From Ruminococcaceae bacterium UBA3903 (GTDB taxonomy: Bacteria; Bacillota; Clostridia; Oscillospirales; Acutalibacteraceae), in contig DGFJ01000033.1 in NCBI GenBank assembly GCA_002391625.1, positions 1 to 64,000 on the forward strand: 64,000 nt of DNA. The letters run 5' to 3'. A model generated the notes under the pieces. The model saw nothing but the letters and a program-made list of their open reading frames with translations. It was not told where the DNA came from and ran no database searches. Positions 51,508 through 61,237 of the stretch are shown here, one piece after another. Made by a program: the position numbers and the translations under genes. Every line of letters begins with the position of its first letter. The stretch's first letter is position 1.

Positions 51508-52386
51508 CTATATTAGAGTTCTGTTCTGAGAAATTCCTGTTATGTCCCCACCCTCAATAAATACATCCGCCAAGGCGGTGGTTAGCTTATAAGCCTCCTC
51601 AAACAGCTCCAAAAAGCTTTCGGTGCGAATACGGCTTTTATCTGTCCAGCTTTTGTGGGATATATTGGCATAGTCATACTTATCATCCTCTGTCAATCCC
51701 CTGTATCTGATACTGTGAAGTGGCGGTGTATGATGGCGTTTTTCATGACGCAGTGCAAGGTCACGCTTAAAGCCTGTATAATCGTTAAGCCTTCTAAGCT
51801 TTTTTCTGTAGTCCTGTGTTGCCTGATAAATACAGTCCATATCCATATCTTGATTAAAAACAGACTTACCCAGCATATAGTAAAGTGTAGCCATATGCTG
51901 ATTGGTTATATCATTCTTTGGTGCACATTTTTTTAGGTTAAGCTGATTAGTAACCTTTCCTGTTTCATACCTAAGTGTAATTATATCAAGGTTGCTTTCA
52001 ATTAGCAAATGTGACAAATGCTCGTCCATATTTTCTGACTGCTGTGCCAGCTGTTTAGCACCATATAAAACATATGGGTGTGCTATGCTGTCCAGTGCAA
52101 AGTGACTTAGAAATCCTAGGGCATAGCCTTTATCTATTTTATTCTTACTTCTATGTGCAAAATTACAGATAAATGCCAATGTTTGGTCACCACCTGCCGA
52201 ATGCAGTCTTTTACCAAAATCCTTTACAGCATTTATTTTTTCATCTGTATTATACGAAAATAAAAAGTCCGGTCCCTGACTGCCCCATAAAAGGCTGTCC
52301 TTGGATATTTCTATATTCTTATAATTTTCCTGCATATATTTAAACAGTCTTTCTCCTAACAAATAATGTGTCATTATTGATGGCAT
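51508..52386 (-). CDS. Zinc-dependent phospholipase C-like protein
   Basis: 292 residues, helical, no signal peptide. Zinc-ligand residues of the PF00882 fold are visible: His7 (SIMTHYLLG), Asp40 (GSQGPDF), His62, and the HxxxDxxxH motif SHFALDSIAHP (His95, Asp99, His103). Secreted phospholipases of this fold have a leader, but this one begins directly with MPSIMTHYLLG, as in a clostridial cytoplasmic subgroup of unknown substrate. Confidence 0.82.
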   Translation of the reverse strand: MPSIMTHYLLGERLFKYMQENYKNIEISKDSLLWGSQGPDFLFSYNTDEKINAVKDFGKRLHSAGGDQTLAFICNFAHRSKNKIDKGYALGFLSHFALDSIAHPYVLYGAKQLAQQSENMDEHLSHLLIESNLDIITLRYETGKVTNQLNLKKCAPKNDITNQHMATLYYMLGKSVFNQDMDMDCIYQATQDYRKKLRRLNDYTGFKRDLALRHEKRHHTPPLHSIRYRGLTEDDKYDYANISHKSWTDKSRIRTESFLELFEEAYKLTTALADVFIEGGDITGISQNRTLI

Positions 52387-52398
52387 ATAATAAGCCTC

Positions 52399-54138
52399 CT
52401 AGTCTGATACGATTTTCCACTCACCATATTTTTTGTATCTGCCTACCGCGCCCCCAAATGCAGCTTCCTCAACTTTTTCACCACCGATATAGTAGGTGCG
52501 TTTGTCCGATGTCAGCTGGCTGTCCTCCACCTTATAGGTACTGGAGGTCTGTGAAAACACCCTGTCTGAGTAGGTGTCATAGTAAAACTCAGTTTCGTTA
52601 CCAGCCGCTGCTGTGGTTATATATCCTTCATACAGCATAATTTGGCTATTTGATAAATTAGTGTAAAAATCCAAGGTGCATACTGTGCCCTTGTTTGTAG
52701 ATTTATTAATTGCTACACTGCGTTGAACCTGTGAATTGTTAATTGTAACTACATCTATTTGACAGCTGTTATTACCTGTATAGTACAAAAACATTTCTTT
52801 TTTGCTATCCTTGTCCACGTCAAAGGCTTGATAGCCATACAGCTTCATTGTTACACCATTTTCACCTGTTATAGCCTCGTCCTTTACCTTTCGCAAATAA
52901 GCGTTGTATTCGTCCTCAATAGCCGACACGGTTACAGAAACCCTGCCAATGGGCTTTGCAAAGCAGTCAAGCCGTCCAGTTACGATACAATCTCCCGCTG
53001 CCTTACCTGTAATTACGCCGCCGCTGCCAACCTGTGCCACATCATCATTATCGCATTGCCATTTAATGCGATTAAGATATGCCTCACCTAAATCAACTGG
53101 TATTTCTGCTTTTACATATTTTCCCTGACTAACAGACACTGCGCCATCTATATAGCTATCTACCTTTGTTTTATTTTTTTTAAGCTGAGTATAGGCGTTC
53201 AAATACTCGTCCTGTGTAATGGTTTTATTATCCTTTTTATAGGAGCTTTTTGTTTTAGTATCATCTGGTTTTTGAGGCTGTACCGCTGTTAAGGTTTCCT
53301 GTGCTTTTAAGGTGCTACCGTTTATTGTATATAGCACCGCTGTATTTTCATAGGTGCTGGTGCTGTTTTTTCGATATTCGACAATTATACACAGTGCGTT
53401 ATTTTCATCTATATATACATCCTCTTTATAGCTGGCATAACCACCGTTAGCAATATTAGTATAGCTGGCAGGTGTTTTATATGCCACTGCATTATTATTT
53501 TGTAGTGTTACAAGCTCTGCCTTTGTTAGCTCCTCTGTCAAATTATGAATAACAATAAGCTCATATTCTTTATCCTTGTTAAAATCATCTATTCTGCTTT
53601 TCCCTATTTTTGCCTTACCTGTTTTAGTAGAAGCATAGGTGTACTGCTCCACTGGGGACAGACCCTGCAGGTAAGTATTAAGGGTGTTAATATCCTTTAT
53701 CCTATTATCAGTCACCGTAAAAGCAATAGTCTGCTTGTCCGTCTGGTAACCATCAGCATAAGCATATACCTCACATTCACCCATAGACTTAGCTGTAACA
53801 ACGCCTTGGGCATCTACGGCGGCTATGTTGGCATCTGTTGTGTCATAGCGAACATTGTATTCCTTTGCTCCTGCTGTTTCTGTCACGTTAAGCTTACAGG
53901 TTTTTCCCACCTCTAGCTTTGTGCTGTCCGCCGTAACCGTAATCTTAGGCTGAGGGTCTGTAGGCGGTTCTGTTTTCGTCTGTGTTGCCTGTGTAGGTGG
54001 CTCTGTCCCACTCTGAAAAACAGAGGTTATCTGATTAATTGCTGTCTGTGCTATATTAGGGTATGCTACAGCTAAACCCGCACCACCTAAGGCTATTACC
54101 ACCATTGCTGACACTGTTACGATTAAAACTTTTTTCAA
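52399..54138 (-). CDS. Big2 Ig-like surface protein of unknown function
   Basis: 579 residues. A single N-terminal hydrophobic segment (about 4-26) acts as anchor or uncleaved signal; a Pro/Thr-rich linker (EPPTQATQTKTEPPTDPQP) precedes a Big2 domain (about 68-145). Later regions include DDFNKDKEYELIVIHN and DVDKDSKKEMFLYYTG, aspartate-rich EF/FG-GAP-like segments, and another Big2-like stretch (VAQVGSGGVITGKAAGDCI). The start is a TTG eight bases after AGGAG; a further in-frame 47 residues upstream is unlikely. Confidence 0.78.
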   Translation of the reverse strand: MKKVLIVTVSAMVVIALGGAGLAVAYPNIAQTAINQITSVFQSGTEPPTQATQTKTEPPTDPQPKITVTADSTKLEVGKTCKLNVTETAGAKEYNVRYDTTDANIAAVDAQGVVTAKSMGECEVYAYADGYQTDKQTIAFTVTDNRIKDINTLNTYLQGLSPVEQYTYASTKTGKAKIGKSRIDDFNKDKEYELIVIHNLTEELTKAELVTLQNNNAVAYKTPASYTNIANGGYASYKEDVYIDENNALCIIVEYRKNSTSTYENTAVLYTINGSTLKAQETLTAVQPQKPDDTKTKSSYKKDNKTITQDEYLNAYTQLKKNKTKVDSYIDGAVSVSQGKYVKAEIPVDLGEAYLNRIKWQCDNDDVAQVGSGGVITGKAAGDCIVTGRLDCFAKPIGRVSVTVSAIEDEYNAYLRKVKDEAITGENGVTMKLYGYQAFDVDKDSKKEMFLYYTGNNSCQIDVVTINNSQVQRSVAINKSTNKGTVCTLDFYTNLSNSQIMLYEGYITTAAAGNETEFYYDTYSDRVFSQTSSTYKVEDSQLTSDKRTYYIGGEKVEEAAFGGAVGRYKKYGEWKIVSD

Positions 54139-54299
54139 GGTACCAACTCCTGTATATATCTTCCATGTATCACTTGTATTCTTGCCCATTATAAATACAA
54201 TTATAAAGCTAACACCTATAAAGTCAACAAAAAATAAAATTGTTAATTTTTTTGTATTTATTTGTAATCTAATGCACATAAATGTTACATTGCAAAAAA

Positions 54300-54325
54300 G
54301 GCTGACACCATAACTGATGTCAGCC
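54300..54325 (-). terminator. Terminator of the YfhO gene
   Basis: An 8-bp stem GGCTGACA / TGTCAGCC with a 10-base loop, followed by six T on the minus strand. Confidence 0.85.
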
Positions 54326-54348
54326 CTTTTGTAATAGTAAAAAATTAA

Positions 54349-57120
54349 TTATTTCTTTTTCTTCTTGTTGGGTCTGTTATTAGCAACAGGCTTTACTTCA
54401 GTCTGATCAACCTCTGTAACCTCCCATGGCAGCTGTTCTGTAACTGTGGCAGCTATCATAACCTGACCTTTTTTTCTTATAGCTCTCTCAATTATAATAA
54501 TAGCAATAAATATGCCAATACATAATATGGTTACCGCCAGTGCCGGGATAAAGCCATCTGGCACATACTTAAATGTAACAGTATGCTCACCTGCTGTTAA
54601 CGGCACTGCTACCATAGCATCTGCTATAGGTGTAATTTCGACCTCTGCACCATCAACATAGGCTTTCCAGCCCTTCTCATAAGGAATAGATGTGTACATT
54701 AGCCCATCTTCCTTGGCTGTTATAGTACCAGATATAGAATCAGTATTGAATGAGTCTATATTATACAAGCCCTCTTTTAGCTGATTAATACCATTGTCAT
54801 AAATATTTCTGTTTAACATAGCCACATAAACCTGTGCTGTACCTGTTGTGGTGTTTGCAGTTAAGGTACAGTTCAAATTCATGGTTTCCCCAGCCTTGTA
54901 CGAGCCTGCAGAAATGATATATGGTCGTTTAACCTCATAGTTTTCTGACGTAGCTGTACCCTTAGAAATAGTAATATTGTCACCATTATCAATCTTTGTG
55001 TAAACATACACTGTACAATCCTGTGGAATTGTATATGAATAATTTAGCGTACCAGTTGAACCCTGCGTCACATTGTAGTTGTAGCCACCATTAATATTTG
55101 GAGTAGCTGTTAAGCCACTGTGCTGTGCAGAGGTATTAGGTGTTATAGGTGTAAACACATCCTCCTGTATCCCTGTTGATTTTGTAAACAGGTTGTTTTG
55201 TGTGTCAAAAGGATTAGTTGATACTGCACCGGTTTTTGTGTAGCCATACATAAAGTCCTTCATGGTATCCTTTGTCATAAAGCCCAGTGACAGATAGCTG
55301 TTGTTGGAATATGAATTAGCATAATTATAGTTTTGTATCAACGACCAATCGTCAGTATTCTTGGCTGTTGTACGTCTTCCAATCATATACTTAATGTCAA
55401 GGAAGGCATTTGTCAGCGGTGAGGTTTCAGCATAATAATATCTGTTACCTGCATCCCAACCGATTAAGCCTACGCCCTCAACAAATTTTGTCACCCCTTC
55501 GTTTACTGTTGATGAGAACAATGTAGCACCGTTATAGCCATAAATGGTAGAATCATTAATAGTATAGAAGTGCTGTGTTTCCATTCTGTAAAACGGTTCA
55601 TCATCACTAGCCTCTATATCACTTATCAGCTTTGTTACTGGCTCATACTGGTCAGGGTAGGAGGTACGGTCAGTGGTTCTAACTGTATTTACACCTATTA
55701 AAGCACTGCTACACATCTCCACTAGAATAAGTGCAAAGATGCCAATAGTCATGGCGGCCTGTGGAAAGATATTTAGCTTGTACAACAATATCAAAGCCAA
55801 ATAAACTATTAATAATGCCACAGTACCTGTAACAGCAGTATCTGCTTGAGAACCCGCATAAGCAAATACTGCGAACACTGCACCAACTATGGCCATGGCA
55901 AAAACATCACCATAGTTAATATCCTTTAGCAGCAAAAAGCCCCTATATGCCATAACAATTAGTACAAATGACATCAAATATGCGAAACGGTATGGCAGCA
56001 TATTTGGTAAATGCATACCATGAATAATAAAGTTTGGCAGCTTATACATACAGCAATACATAAAGAATATTAATACCACTGTACTAAAGACCTTTTCTCT
56101 AACGGAAATTTTCTTTGAACGGAAGAACAGCGTTCCCAAAATAACACAAATAAAGCCACAATAAATATTAGGTAATCCCTCTTTATCAGTAGGCTTAGTA
56201 AATGCAGCTAAATTACCTAAAATATCAGTAGCGTAGGTTAACGGGTCCTTGTAGTTCCAATCATACAGCGTTGTAAAGTCAGGTAAAACGTTTTGCACGC
56301 CGTGGGTATTTTGTAACGCAATATACGCTGGGGCTACCAGCACCGCACTGATACCTATTGCTAACGCTGAAAACCCAATAATCAAACCAAGCTTTTTGAA
56401 AAATGCCTTCCATGTCATCTTTACAGCTATACAAACGCCAAAGAACGTAATAGCAGTAAAGATACAGGTAAAGAAGCCCATATAGTAGTTTGTTAGCATT
56501 GACAACGCCAACGCCACAATAAACAGCTTGTACTTACCCCGTGTAACCAAGGCATATACACCCAAAACAACCAAGGGCAGTAAAGCAAAGGTATCAAACC
56601 AAATAATGTTCCAGTAATATCCCATTACAAAGGCACACAAGCCATATAAAACAGAGAAGAACACGATAGAAAAGTCATTGCGTTTAAACACGCTGCGTAG
56701 GAAAATAGCAAAGAACATACCTGCACAGCCTATCTTTATTAATAGGAACAGTGTTAACGCCTCTCGTAAAAACTCAGGTGGAACAAAGACTAGGAAGAAG
56801 TTTAGCGGACTTGCAAGATAGTATGCAATCAACGCTACATAGTTTGTACCTAGTCCGGCACTCCATGAATACAGCAGCGAGCTGCCCTCCTGTAGTTTAC
56901 TTTGAAAATCACAGTAAAATGGATAATACTGCTGCCAGAAGTCAGTAACCATAATCTGCTTTGTGCCAAACGGATATACACCGTTTACGGCGAAGGCGAT
57001 ACCTAACAGTAAAAATGGCAGAAAAAATGCGATAATAATATACTTTTGATCACATATTTTTGCTTTCCACGATTTTTTTGTCAACGGTGTGGTGGCTTCA
57101 GCCTGCTTGGTTTTGCTCAT
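54349..57120 (-). CDS. YfhO-family multipass membrane protein
   Basis: 923 residues with about a dozen membrane helices in the first two thirds, a large outer region (about 480-800) and a final helix with a Lys-rich tail. The family includes YfhO of Bacillus, involved in sugar decoration of cell-wall polymers with CsbB and GtcA as a three-component system. Here a GtrB/CsbB-like transferase and a GtrA flippase lie just divergent, completing the set. Transfer to teichoic acid is the family model; the acceptor here is unknown. Confidence 0.9.
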   Translation of the reverse strand: MSKTKQAEATTPLTKKSWKAKICDQKYIIIAFFLPFLLLGIAFAVNGVYPFGTKQIMVTDFWQQYYPFYCDFQSKLQEGSSLLYSWSAGLGTNYVALIAYYLASPLNFFLVFVPPEFLREALTLFLLIKIGCAGMFFAIFLRSVFKRNDFSIVFFSVLYGLCAFVMGYYWNIIWFDTFALLPLVVLGVYALVTRGKYKLFIVALALSMLTNYYMGFFTCIFTAITFFGVCIAVKMTWKAFFKKLGLIIGFSALAIGISAVLVAPAYIALQNTHGVQNVLPDFTTLYDWNYKDPLTYATDILGNLAAFTKPTDKEGLPNIYCGFICVILGTLFFRSKKISVREKVFSTVVLIFFMYCCMYKLPNFIIHGMHLPNMLPYRFAYLMSFVLIVMAYRGFLLLKDINYGDVFAMAIVGAVFAVFAYAGSQADTAVTGTVALLIVYLALILLYKLNIFPQAAMTIGIFALILVEMCSSALIGVNTVRTTDRTSYPDQYEPVTKLISDIEASDDEPFYRMETQHFYTINDSTIYGYNGATLFSSTVNEGVTKFVEGVGLIGWDAGNRYYYAETSPLTNAFLDIKYMIGRRTTAKNTDDWSLIQNYNYANSYSNNSYLSLGFMTKDTMKDFMYGYTKTGAVSTNPFDTQNNLFTKSTGIQEDVFTPITPNTSAQHSGLTATPNINGGYNYNVTQGSTGTLNYSYTIPQDCTVYVYTKIDNGDNITISKGTATSENYEVKRPYIISAGSYKAGETMNLNCTLTANTTTGTAQVYVAMLNRNIYDNGINQLKEGLYNIDSFNTDSISGTITAKEDGLMYTSIPYEKGWKAYVDGAEVEITPIADAMVAVPLTAGEHTVTFKYVPDGFIPALAVTILCIGIFIAIIIIERAIRKKGQVMIAATVTEQLPWEVTEVDQTEVKPVANNRPNKKKKK

Positions 57121-57436
57121 TGTTTTACCAATCCTTTCTAAATATCATTATTTTATGCTGTTTTATACCCACGTCACAGCTATGGGGTGTAATGCATCGT
57201 ATGTTACGTTTGCACTTATTTTGTGTTATGGGATAATTGCACATATGTCCCACTGTACACTTATCGTTTATTTTACCATTTTTAAAAGTGTTGGTAAACC
57301 ATATTTCAAAAAATTATCAATTTATTTTGTAGCCAACAAAATATTTCATCTCCATTTGATAAAATGCCTTTATTTTTGGGGATTTTTTTGCTATACTTAC
57401 GATATATATACAATACAAACAAAAGGATTTGAAATA
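57121..57436. other. 316-base divergent intergenic region
   Basis: Separates yfhO-family and glycosyltransferase genes. It holds an extended -10 promoter on the plus strand (57369-57397) and AT-rich spacer; the in-frame codons upstream of the glycosyltransferase start (from 57089) are not protein. I see no RNA gene. Confidence 0.6.
57369..57397 (+). promoter_or_regulatory. Promoter for glycosyltransferase-gtrA, extended -10
   Basis: TTTATT (57369-57374), 17-base spacer ending TGC, then TATACT (57392-57397), an extended -10. Confidence 0.55.
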
Positions 57437-58453
57437 ATGAAAACTGTTGATTTAGTTGTACCCTGCTACAACGAAGAGGACGTGTTAACTCTGTTTGTGT
57501 CAGAAACTACAAAAGTGACAGACACTATACCTAACTACAACTTTCGTTTTATTTTGGTAGATGATGGCAGCCGTGACAAAACATTTATAATAATGCGTAG
57601 GCTGGCACAGGAATATCCAAACGTAAAATACATTTCTTTCTCCCGTAACTTTGGAAAAGAAGCGGCTATGTACGCTGGTCTAAAAAACTCTACTGCTGAC
57701 TACACCGTTGTAATGGACGCCGACCTACAGCACCCACCAAAGATGCTTATTGATATGGTAAAAGCTATGGAGGACGGTTATGACTGCTGTGCCGCTAGAC
57801 GCACAACCCGAAAAGGTGAGTCACCAGTACGCAGCTTTTTTTCTCGAAATTTTTATAAGTTCAGCAACAAGGTAACAGACATCACTATGCCCTATGGTGC
57901 TGTTGACTACCGCATGATGTCACGTCAAATGGTAGACGCTGTTTTGGCGCTGGCGGAGGTACAGCGTTTTTCAAAGGGCATTTTCAGTTGGGTTGGATTT
58001 GATACTAAATGGTTGCCCTACGAAAACGTAGAGCGTGCAGTAGGTACGACAAAATGGAGCTTTTGGGGGTTATTCAAATATGCTATTGACGGCATAGCCT
58101 CCTTCACTGTAGCACCCCTTAGAATACTATCAGGTATAGGCTTCTTTATATCGGCTGTAGCTTTTATATACATTATAATTACACTTATCAAAACCCTTGT
58201 TTCCGGCATAGATGTACCTGGTTATGCCACTAACCTGTGTGCTACTTTGTTTTTAGGTGGTATTATTGAGCTTTCTATTGGCATTTTAGGTGAATACATC
58301 AGCCGTATATACATGGAAAGCAAAAAGCGTCCTATATACCTAACCAAAAGCACTAACATAGACAACCATGCAGATGATTTTGATGACATTTTTACAGATA
58401 GCTATAGCAGTCTTGACGATACTAGTGAAGCTAAGGAAAATAATGAAGAATAA
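57437..58453 (+). CDS. Bactoprenol glycosyltransferase (GtrB/CsbB-like, GT2)
   Basis: 338 residues, start ATG with AAAGGA nine bases upstream. The GT2 fold begins VDLVVPCYNEED, has the catalytic DADLQHPP (DxD-type) and FSRNFGKEAAMYAG, and ends with two membrane helices (about 230-300). This matches GtrB/CsbB enzymes that load a sugar onto undecaprenyl phosphate on the inner face. It is followed by gtrA and opposite a YfhO gene. Confidence 0.93.
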   Translation: MKTVDLVVPCYNEEDVLTLFVSETTKVTDTIPNYNFRFILVDDGSRDKTFIIMRRLAQEYPNVKYISFSRNFGKEAAMYAGLKNSTADYTVVMDADLQHPPKMLIDMVKAMEDGYDCCAARRTTRKGESPVRSFFSRNFYKFSNKVTDITMPYGAVDYRMMSRQMVDAVLALAEVQRFSKGIFSWVGFDTKWLPYENVERAVGTTKWSFWGLFKYAIDGIASFTVAPLRILSGIGFFISAVAFIYIIITLIKTLVSGIDVPGYATNLCATLFLGGIIELSIGILGEYISRIYMESKKRPIYLTKSTNIDNHADDFDDIFTDSYSSLDDTSEAKENNEE

Positions 58454-58468
58454 AAATGGAGAATACAT

Positions 58469-58936
58469 ATGAATTTTAAAGAGAAGCTTAAAAACTTTTT
58501 TGACATCAAGTTTCTAAAGTTTATTTTGGTTGGCATACTAAACACCCTTGTTGGTACGGGTCTGCAATTTGTAATATACAATCTAACTGCCTTAAACACC
58601 ATGGGAGATACAGGAACATGGGTAGCGTCTGGCGTTTCATACTTTTTAGCCAGCATTATGAGCTACTTTCTAAACAAATATTTCACCTTTAAAAACAAGG
58701 AAAAGGGCTGGAAGCCCATTGCACGTTTCGCCATCAACATAGCGGTATGCTACGCTATTGCGTATGGTTTAGCAATACCTGGCACCTCATATATATGCAC
58801 ATCTATGAATATAACAATGTTTGGCTGGGACGTACCAACCTTTGCTGCTAACCTATCAATGGTAATCGGCAGCTGTCTGTTTGTTGCACTAAACTATGTT
58901 GGTCAGCGTTTCTTTGCTTTTAAAGAAAAAAAATAA
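58469..58936 (+). CDS. GtrA-family flippase-like membrane protein
   Basis: 155 residues with four membrane helices of the GtrA/GtcA family (IKFLKFILVGILNTLVGTGL ... FVALNYVGQRFFAFKEKK). These proteins are thought to move sugar-loaded bactoprenol across the membrane for an outer transferase such as YfhO. AATGGAGA lies before the ATG, 15 bases after the glycosyltransferase stop. Confidence 0.92.
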   Translation: MNFKEKLKNFFDIKFLKFILVGILNTLVGTGLQFVIYNLTALNTMGDTGTWVASGVSYFLASIMSYFLNKYFTFKNKEKGWKPIARFAINIAVCYAIAYGLAIPGTSYICTSMNITMFGWDVPTFAANLSMVIGSCLFVALNYVGQRFFAFKEKK

Positions 58937-58979
58937 TACCCTTACAGGCGTAAAGTCAAAATTTATTATAAAATGTTTT

Positions 58980-59015
58980 AACCGGCATATGTGGCTTGTT
59001 CCCCATATGCCGGTT
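58980..59015 (+). terminator. Terminator of gtrA
   Basis: A 12-bp stem AACCGGCATATG / CATATGCCGGTT, extended by GG/CC near the loop, followed by TTGCTGCTGTTTT. Confidence 0.65.
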
Positions 59016-59044
59016 ATCTTGCTGCTGTTTTATAAAGCAAAAAA

Positions 59045-59074
59045 GCAGAGAACCTGTATGAACAAGTCCTCTGC
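59045..59074 (-). terminator. Terminator of gpmI
   Basis: GCAGAG/CTCTGC outer stem extended by six further pairs (two G-U) around a 6-base loop, followed by six T on the minus strand. Confidence 0.8.
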
Positions 59075-59111
59075 CTTTTTATAGTTTAATTTCATTTAAA
59101 ATAAATGATAA

Positions 59112-60632
59112 TTATTTTTCTATCATGCTTTCCCCGTCCATTTCAGCTGGTTTTGCTAAGCCCATAATTTCCAGCATTGTTGGTGCTATATCAGCTAGCT
59201 TTCCACCTGTCTGCTGTAGCTTACAGTCATAGCCTACTACACAGAATGGCACTAGATTTGTTGTATGGGCGGTAAAAGGCTCTACAATCTCATCTAACAT
59301 TTTGTCAGCGTTACCATGGTCAGCTGTAATTAATGCCACACCGTTCATTTTCTTGATAGCATCAACCACTCTGTTAACACAGCCATCCACTGTTTCAACA
59401 GCCTTTACCGCAGCATTAAATATGCCTGTATGTCCAACCATATCACAGTTAGCAAAGTTTAAAATAATAGCGTCATATTTTCCGCTTTCTATTCTTTCCA
59501 CGCATTTATCTGCTACCTCATCAGCACTCATCTCTGGCTGCATATCATAGGTAGCAACCTTTGGGGAAGATACTAATACTCTGTCTTCACCCTCATATGG
59601 GGCCTCAACTCCGCCATTAAAGAAAAATGTTACATGGGCATATTTCTCTGTTTCAGCAATTCTAAGCTGTGTTTTCCCGTTAGCTGACAGATACTCTCCT
59701 AGGGTATTTTTTAGGGATTGAGGACCAAATGCAACCAATACATTTGGCATTGTTGCATCATAGGTTGTCAGGCAAACAAAGGTTAGTGGGAACATACCGT
59801 TTTTGCGTTCAAAGCCTTTAAAATCAGGGTCTACAAAGGCTCTTGTAATTTCTCTGGCTCTGTCAGGGCGGAAATTAAAAAACACAACAGAGTCATTCTC
59901 TTTGATTGTTCCATCCTCATCACATACAGTAGGGATTACAAATTCATCTGTAACACCCTCTGCGTAGGAATCCTCCATAGCCTTAACAGCACAGCAAGCC
60001 TTGTTACCCTCACCATAAACCATTGCAGAATATGCTTTTTCTACTCTGTCCCAACGGTTATCTCTATCCATTGCATAGAAACGTCCCATAATGGTTGCAA
60101 CCTTGCCTACGCCGATTTCTGTCATATGATTCTGTAAATCCTCTACAAAGCCCTTACCGCTGGATGGTGGTACATCTCTGCCGTCCATAAAGCCATGTAC
60201 ATAAACCTTATCTAAGCCTTTTTCTTTAGCCAGCTGAAGTATAGCATACACATGGCTGTTATGGCTGTGAACACCTCCGTCTGACAATAGACCTATTAGG
60301 TGCAGTGCTGTGCCGTTTTTCTTTGCGTTGTCAATAGCAGTATTTAAGGCTGTATTCCTTGCGAAATCGCCATCGCTTATAGCCTTTGTAATTCTGGTCA
60401 AGTCCTGATATACAATACGGCCTGCACCCATATTAGTGTGTCCAACCTCGCTGTTGCCCATTTGACCATCTGGCAAGCCTACTGCCAGTCCAGATGCACC
60501 AATTTGTGTACATGGATTTTCTGAAAAAATACGGTCTAGGTTAGGTGTGTTAGCAGCCTTTACTGCGTTGCCTTTAGCTTCAGCATTAATACCATAGCCG
60601 TCCATAATCATTAGAATAACTGGTTTTTTCAT
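59112..60632 (-). CDS. gpmI: 2,3-bisphosphoglycerate-independent phosphoglycerate mutase
   Basis: A 506-residue manganese-dependent alkaline-phosphatase-type mutase interconverting 3- and 2-phosphoglycerate. The nucleophile Ser lies in MGNSEVGHTNMGAG; metal sites are in MDGYG, TADHGNADKML and NFANCDMVGHTG. AAGGAGAG lies before the ATG. It closes the minus-strand run pgk-tpiA-pyrE-gpmI. Confidence 0.97.
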   Translation of the reverse strand: MKKPVILMIMDGYGINAEAKGNAVKAANTPNLDRIFSENPCTQIGASGLAVGLPDGQMGNSEVGHTNMGAGRIVYQDLTRITKAISDGDFARNTALNTAIDNAKKNGTALHLIGLLSDGGVHSHNSHVYAILQLAKEKGLDKVYVHGFMDGRDVPPSSGKGFVEDLQNHMTEIGVGKVATIMGRFYAMDRDNRWDRVEKAYSAMVYGEGNKACCAVKAMEDSYAEGVTDEFVIPTVCDEDGTIKENDSVVFFNFRPDRAREITRAFVDPDFKGFERKNGMFPLTFVCLTTYDATMPNVLVAFGPQSLKNTLGEYLSANGKTQLRIAETEKYAHVTFFFNGGVEAPYEGEDRVLVSSPKVATYDMQPEMSADEVADKCVERIESGKYDAIILNFANCDMVGHTGIFNAAVKAVETVDGCVNRVVDAIKKMNGVALITADHGNADKMLDEIVEPFTAHTTNLVPFCVVGYDCKLQQTGGKLADIAPTMLEIMGLAKPAEMDGESMIEK

Positions 60633-60646
60633 TAAAGCTTCTCTCC

Positions 60647-61180
60647 TTACTTCTCGTTAACCTGTTCCTTAATATATTCCATCGTAAATGCAGGGATTAG
60701 CGTTAAGCCCTCTTTAGCAAGGATTTCTGTAGCTTTTTCACTTCTCTGAATAACACAAACAACAGTGTCGATTTCTGCACCTTTTTTACGCAGCTCACGC
60801 ACACCGTCAATAATAGCACCACCTGTTGTAACAACGTCCTCTACAATAAGAACCTTTTTACCCTCTACACCGGCACCCTCTGCCAGCTTGCAAGTACCGT
60901 ACTCCTTAGCCTTTTTACGGACAAAAGCAGCTTTCATGCCTGTATTCATAGAAATAGCAGTAACTACTGGAATGCCACCCATTTCCAATCCGGCAAGAAC
61001 CTCTGTACCCTCTGGAATTAGTCCAGACATAATTTTAGCAATTTCATTTAAAACTACTGGCTCTGCTTCAAAAAGATATTTGTCAAAATACTCGTTAGAA
61101 ATTTGACCTGAACGCAGTAAAAATTCGCCTGTTATATGGGAAAGCTCATAAATTCTTTGTGCAACCTGTTCCTTTGTCAT
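60647..61180 (-). CDS. pyrE: Orotate phosphoribosyltransferase
   Basis: 177 residues. The PRPP-binding motif is VLIVEDVVTTGGAI (about 111-124), and the N-terminus has the orotate-binding SGQISNEYFDKY. It makes OMP from orotate in pyrimidine synthesis. Its position between tpiA and gpmI, without other pyr genes, is unusual; no UMP-responsive PyrR leader is obvious upstream. Confidence 0.94.
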   Translation of the reverse strand: MTKEQVAQRIYELSHITGEFLLRSGQISNEYFDKYLFEAEPVVLNEIAKIMSGLIPEGTEVLAGLEMGGIPVVTAISMNTGMKAAFVRKKAKEYGTCKLAEGAGVEGKKVLIVEDVVTTGGAIIDGVRELRKKGAEIDTVVCVIQRSEKATEILAKEGLTLIPAFTMEYIKEQVNEK

Positions 61181-61237
61181 ATTAACACCCCGTAAAATTT
61201 TCTTTTTTAAGACCCTTATTAAAATAATGACCTGTAA

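Noticed and set aside
57089..57436. Upstream extension of the glycosyltransferase frame
   Set aside because: No ribosome site, overlaps the yfhO start and the promoter; the family N-terminus begins at VDLVVPCYNEED.
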